Below the pieces are notes generated by a model, which saw nothing but the letters and a program-made list of their open reading frames with translations, was not told the origin of the DNA and did not search any database. Positions 61,725-64,000 of a DNA stretch of 64,000 bases are shown here, in pieces (position 1 is the first letter of the stretch; each line of letters begins with the position of its first letter). The translations under genes and the position numbers were made by a program. The stretch covers positions 7,146,001 to 7,210,000 of the forward strand of contig NZ_CP085173.1 of the NCBI RefSeq assembly GCF_020616555.1. The letters run 5' to 3'. Source of the stretch: Streptomyces longhuiensis. Its GTDB lineage: Bacteria; Actinomycetota; Actinomycetes; Streptomycetales; Streptomycetaceae.

Positions 61725-62509
61725 TACGGCCGTCGTGCGCGCGGGAGAGGGCAGAAGTGGCTTCCCCCCTCGGTCACGACCGTGTTCCCGGGGGCGATCT
61801 CCGTGAATCCCGCGTCCCGGACCACCGGCAGGCCGCTCGTGGTCAGCTCGGCCCAGCGGTCCGCGTCCGCGGTGCGTACGGAGAGCGGGAAACCGGCGTC
61901 GCGCCACTGTGCGCGCTGCTCGTCCGTCAGTTCCCACCAGGCCAGCTGCGCGCCGTGGCCCGCCTGGGCCATCGACTTGCCCGCCGTCATGTCGAGGTCG
62001 GGGCTCAGCCACAGGACGGGTGCCGTGAGGTCCGGGGCCGCCGGGGGCTCCGGGTCGTCCAGCTCCGTTCCCGACACCTGGAGCCGGGCCAGGTCCTTGG
62101 GCCAGCCGTCGAGCGGGACCGGCGGGAACACCCGTACCTCGGCCGACTTCCCCGTCACCGTGATGCCGTCGAGCGCCTCAGCCCTGCGCCACTCGGCGCC
62201 GCGCGCCCGCCGCACCACCTTGCGGATCCGGGCGTCCTGCCAGTCGCGCATGACCTGCGCCCACTCGCCGTCGCCGGTCGCGCGCGGATCCGAGAGGATC
62301 ACGAGGACCGCGCGGGCCGCCGTCTCCAGGGCGTCGGTGCGGGCCGGGGGAGCGGCCCGCTCGATACGCACCACGAGAGGCAGCACGAACTGCTGAGCCT
62401 CGTCGCGTACGGTCCGCTCGGACCGGAAGGGGCTGTCCTGCGGCACACCGGCAAAGGCGTCGGTGGCGTCGGTGGCGTCGTTCTGGAGGGTCTGGTCGTC
62501 ACTGCTCAC
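61724..62509 (-). CDS. Peptidyl-tRNA hydrolase II (PTH2) domain protein
   Basis: A 261-residue protein. Its last ~100 residues show the PTH2 signature PDLDMTAGKSMAQAGHGAQLA (around Met174) and FTEIAPGNTVVTEGG. PTH2 enzymes release tRNA from peptidyl-tRNA; in bacteria the domain is often of uncertain role. About 160 N-terminal residues (helical, RTDALETAARAVLVIL, then strand-rich ITVTGKSAEVRVFPP) are additional and unassigned. GTG at 62509 is the start. Converges on the eCIS operon. Confidence 0.8.
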   Translation of the reverse strand: MSSDDQTLQNDATDATDAFAGVPQDSPFRSERTVRDEAQQFVLPLVVRIERAAPPARTDALETAARAVLVILSDPRATGDGEWAQVMRDWQDARIRKVVRRARGAEWRRAEALDGITVTGKSAEVRVFPPVPLDGWPKDLARLQVSGTELDDPEPPAAPDLTAPVLWLSPDLDMTAGKSMAQAGHGAQLAWWELTDEQRAQWRDAGFPLSVRTADADRWAELTTSGLPVVRDAGFTEIAPGNTVVTEGGSHFCPLPRARRP

Positions 62510-62566
62510 CGGACCAGTCTGCCAGGCCGAAGATCGGTTCTTCGCGGCGTCGTGCGACGGCCGCGG

Positions 62567-62761
62567 TCACCCCGAGCAGGACGTGCGCTGTGCCTCCTGC
62601 CACTCGCACACGGGGCACAGCGTCACGCCCTTGCGGGACTCCGGGTACTCGGTGGGCTTGCGGCACAGCACGCACTCGGCGAACGGCTCCGTGGTCGCAC
62701 CGGCCGGTTCGGACACGTCCGGGTCCGTACGCGGCCCCGGCCCGTCGCAGTAGTCAGCCAT
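62567..62761 (-). CDS. Small Cys-rich zinc-ribbon-like protein
   Basis: A 64-residue protein starting MADYCDGPG at 62761. CVLCRK and CPVCEWQ are two CxxC knuckles about 20 residues apart, a zinc-ribbon pattern; two more Cys lie at residue 5 and near the end. No DNA-binding or enzymatic motif can be named. The upstream in-frame start (62785) adds eight residues and is less likely. Confidence 0.65.
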   Translation of the reverse strand: MADYCDGPGPRTDPDVSEPAGATTEPFAECVLCRKPTEYPESRKGVTLCPVCEWQEAQRTSCSG

Positions 62762-62796
62762 GACTCCCACCGTAGTCCGGGCCACCGGGACAGGCC

Positions 62797-63204
62797 CTAG
62801 GACCTGTCCGGTCGATCATCCAGGGAGGCTGGTGCCGAGAGACCTTCCGTATCGGGCTTCGCGGTCCGATCCTGGCGGGCGGTGAACCGACCCAGCAGCC
62901 GGATCGCCATGCTGTGGTCGTAGAAGTGGGCCAGACCGCGGGCGGTTGTGCCGTCGATCTCTGCGGCAGGATCGGCGCCGTAGGCGAGGACGATCGCGGT
63001 CAGTGCGCTGTCGATCGGTTGCCCCGACTGAAGCGCCGAATCCCCTTCCAGTTCGATGGCGTGCATCAGCAGGGTCATCCCGCAGCAGACCTCGTTGACA
63101 TTCGCTCCTTCGTCGAGAAGACGTGTGAGCGTGGCATGCTCGCTGGACTCCACCGCCTGGTGGGCCGGCGTCCACGGGTTCTCGATCTCAAAGCTGGTCA
63201 CCAC
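62797..63204 (-). CDS. Ankyrin-repeat protein
   Basis: A 135-residue protein. Residues about 10-115 contain two to three ankyrin repeats (PWTPAHQAVESSEHATLTRLLDEGANVN, then MTLLMHAIELEG and TTARGLAHFYDHSMAIRLL). The C-terminus is disordered. Probably a protein-binding module; partner unknown. Stands alone between two short intergenic gaps and is less GC-rich than its neighbours. Confidence 0.75.
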   Translation of the reverse strand: MVTSFEIENPWTPAHQAVESSEHATLTRLLDEGANVNEVCCGMTLLMHAIELEGDSALQSGQPIDSALTAIVLAYGADPAAEIDGTTARGLAHFYDHSMAIRLLGRFTARQDRTAKPDTEGLSAPASLDDRPDRS

Positions 63205-63249
63205 GGCATCATGCCTGACACCTCACCACCATGATCGGCCGGACAGCTC

Positions 63250-64000
63250 CTAGTTCCCGGCCGCCGACCTGATCAGCTCCGACACCCGCACGAACCGGTA
63301 CCCGCGCTCCCGCAGCTTCGGCACGACGGCGCGCACCGCGGCTTCCGTGGCGGGCGCCGCGCTGCGGGTGCAGTGCATGACGACGACCGAACCGGGCCGC
63401 ACCCCGTCGAGCACCTGCTGCGCCACCGCGTCCGAGTCCGTCGCGAACGCGTCACCGCTCACCACGTCCCACTGCACGGCCGTGACGCCCGCCGGGGTCA
63501 GCTTCCGCAGCACCTCCTTGTCGTAACACCCGCCCGGGAAGCGGAAGTACGGCACCGTGCGCTTCACCCCGGCCTTGCGGAACGCGGCGAAGGCGCGCTC
63601 CACGTCCGACCGCATCTGCGCGGGCGGCATGGTGGGCAGGCCGTAGCACGCGCCGGTGAAGGCGTGGTGGCTGTACGAGTGGTTGGCGACCTCGAAGAGC
63701 GGATCGCTCCCGATCGACCTCGCCTCGGCCGGGTACTCCTCGGCCCACCGCCCGGTCATGAACACCGTCGCGGGGACCTTCAGCCGGCGCAGGGTCGCGA
63801 TCAGGGCCGGGTTGTCGAAGTGCTCACCGGCGGCGGCGCGGGGGCCCTGGTCGGCGGTCATGTCGGCGTCGAAGGTGAGGGCGACGGTCCGGTCCCGCGG
63901 GTGGGGGGCGCTCTTGAACACGGGGGTGAGACCGGCGGGGCCCGGTGCGAGTGTGGGCGGGCGCGAGGGCGCGGCGGACACGGACGCGCTCACCGTCCCT
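63250..64000 (-). CDS. Polysaccharide deacetylase (NodB domain), N-terminus outside window
   Basis: The frame stays open to the right edge, so the start and probable signal peptide are missing. Visible 250 residues hold a NodB homology domain: TVALTFDADMTADQG (catalytic Asp pair), NHSYSHH (metal His), RFPGGCYDKEV and VQWDVVSGD, then VVVMHCT with the final His. These enzymes remove acetyl groups from chitin-like or peptidoglycan sugars, usually outside the membrane. A GTG at 63993 is only the first internal start. Confidence 0.85.
   Translation of the reverse strand, partial: GTVSASVSAAPSRPPTLAPGPAGLTPVFKSAPHPRDRTVALTFDADMTADQGPRAAAGEHFDNPALIATLRRLKVPATVFMTGRWAEEYPAEARSIGSDPLFEVANHSYSHHAFTGACYGLPTMPPAQMRSDVERAFAAFRKAGVKRTVPYFRFPGGCYDKEVLRKLTPAGVTAVQWDVVSGDAFATDSDAVAQQVLDGVRPGSVVVMHCTRSAAPATEAAVRAVVPKLRERGYRFVRVSELIRSAAGN

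Overview
The window is high-GC DNA from a Streptomyces chromosome, or a very close relative. The evidence is strong third-codon-position G/C bias, frequent GTG starts, 4-nt ATGA/GTGA overlaps, families typical of Streptomyces (DUF3000, DUF4349, TIGR04222, actinobacterial HemQ) and a gene order resembling the S. coelicolor SCO602x-604x core region as I remember it. No rRNA, tRNA, CRISPR array, integrase or transposase is visible.

Region 1 (1-12.2 kb) concerns the cell surface. It has the end of an amino-acid permease, an LCP cell-wall glycopolymer ligase, a probable beta-propeller protein, and then a rightward cluster of a Stealth sugar-phosphotransferase and three related glycosyltransferases. 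Two of these carry a C-terminal CDP-glycerol glycerophosphotransferase-like domain and the middle one has lost it. Together they look like a pathway for a phosphodiester-linked wall or capsule polymer.

Region 2 (12.2-31.4 kb) is conserved chromosomal housekeeping. It has a NYN-domain protein, a FadB/FadA beta-oxidation pair, a ferritin-like protein, RNase D, a LuxR-type regulator, a DUF3000 protein, HemE, a CoA-disulfide-reductase-like flavoprotein, a DUF4349 lipoprotein, CgoX/HemG and HemQ of coproporphyrin-dependent haem synthesis, a secreted TAP-type peptidase, and a TIGR04222 / DUF4142 / DUF692 (MNIO) trio. Several intergenic gaps hold convincing terminator hairpins.

Region 3 (about 32.0-61.7 kb) is the notable part: a complete, tightly packed, rightward extracellular contractile injection system (eCIS) locus. 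In order it encodes sheath, tube, a Zn-ribbon baseplate-associated protein, a disordered small protein, DUF4255 cap, AAA+ ATPase, a 106-aa protein, a 2138-aa DUF4157 protein, a HEAT-like protein, CIS tube/baseplate hub adaptor, LysM protein, gp27-like hub, gp5-like spike, PAAR-like tip, gp25, two J/gp47-type wedge proteins, a P2-I-like protein, a DUF6519 protein and a peptidoglycan amidase. The DUF4157 protein joins an N-terminal DUF4157 domain (HELQH), about 950 residues of charged low complexity, a long amphipathic/hydrophobic helical region, a basic linker and a distinct C-terminal globular domain that I suspect is a toxin of ADP-ribosyltransferase type. The HEAT-like gene directly behind it has visibly lower GC and is a candidate immunity or adaptor gene. 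A 19-bp tandem repeat splits the hub and spike genes.

Region 4 (61.7-64 kb) returns to housekeeping or hypothetical genes on the minus strand: a PTH2-domain protein, a small Cys-rich protein, an ankyrin protein and a secreted-type polysaccharide deacetylase running off the window end.
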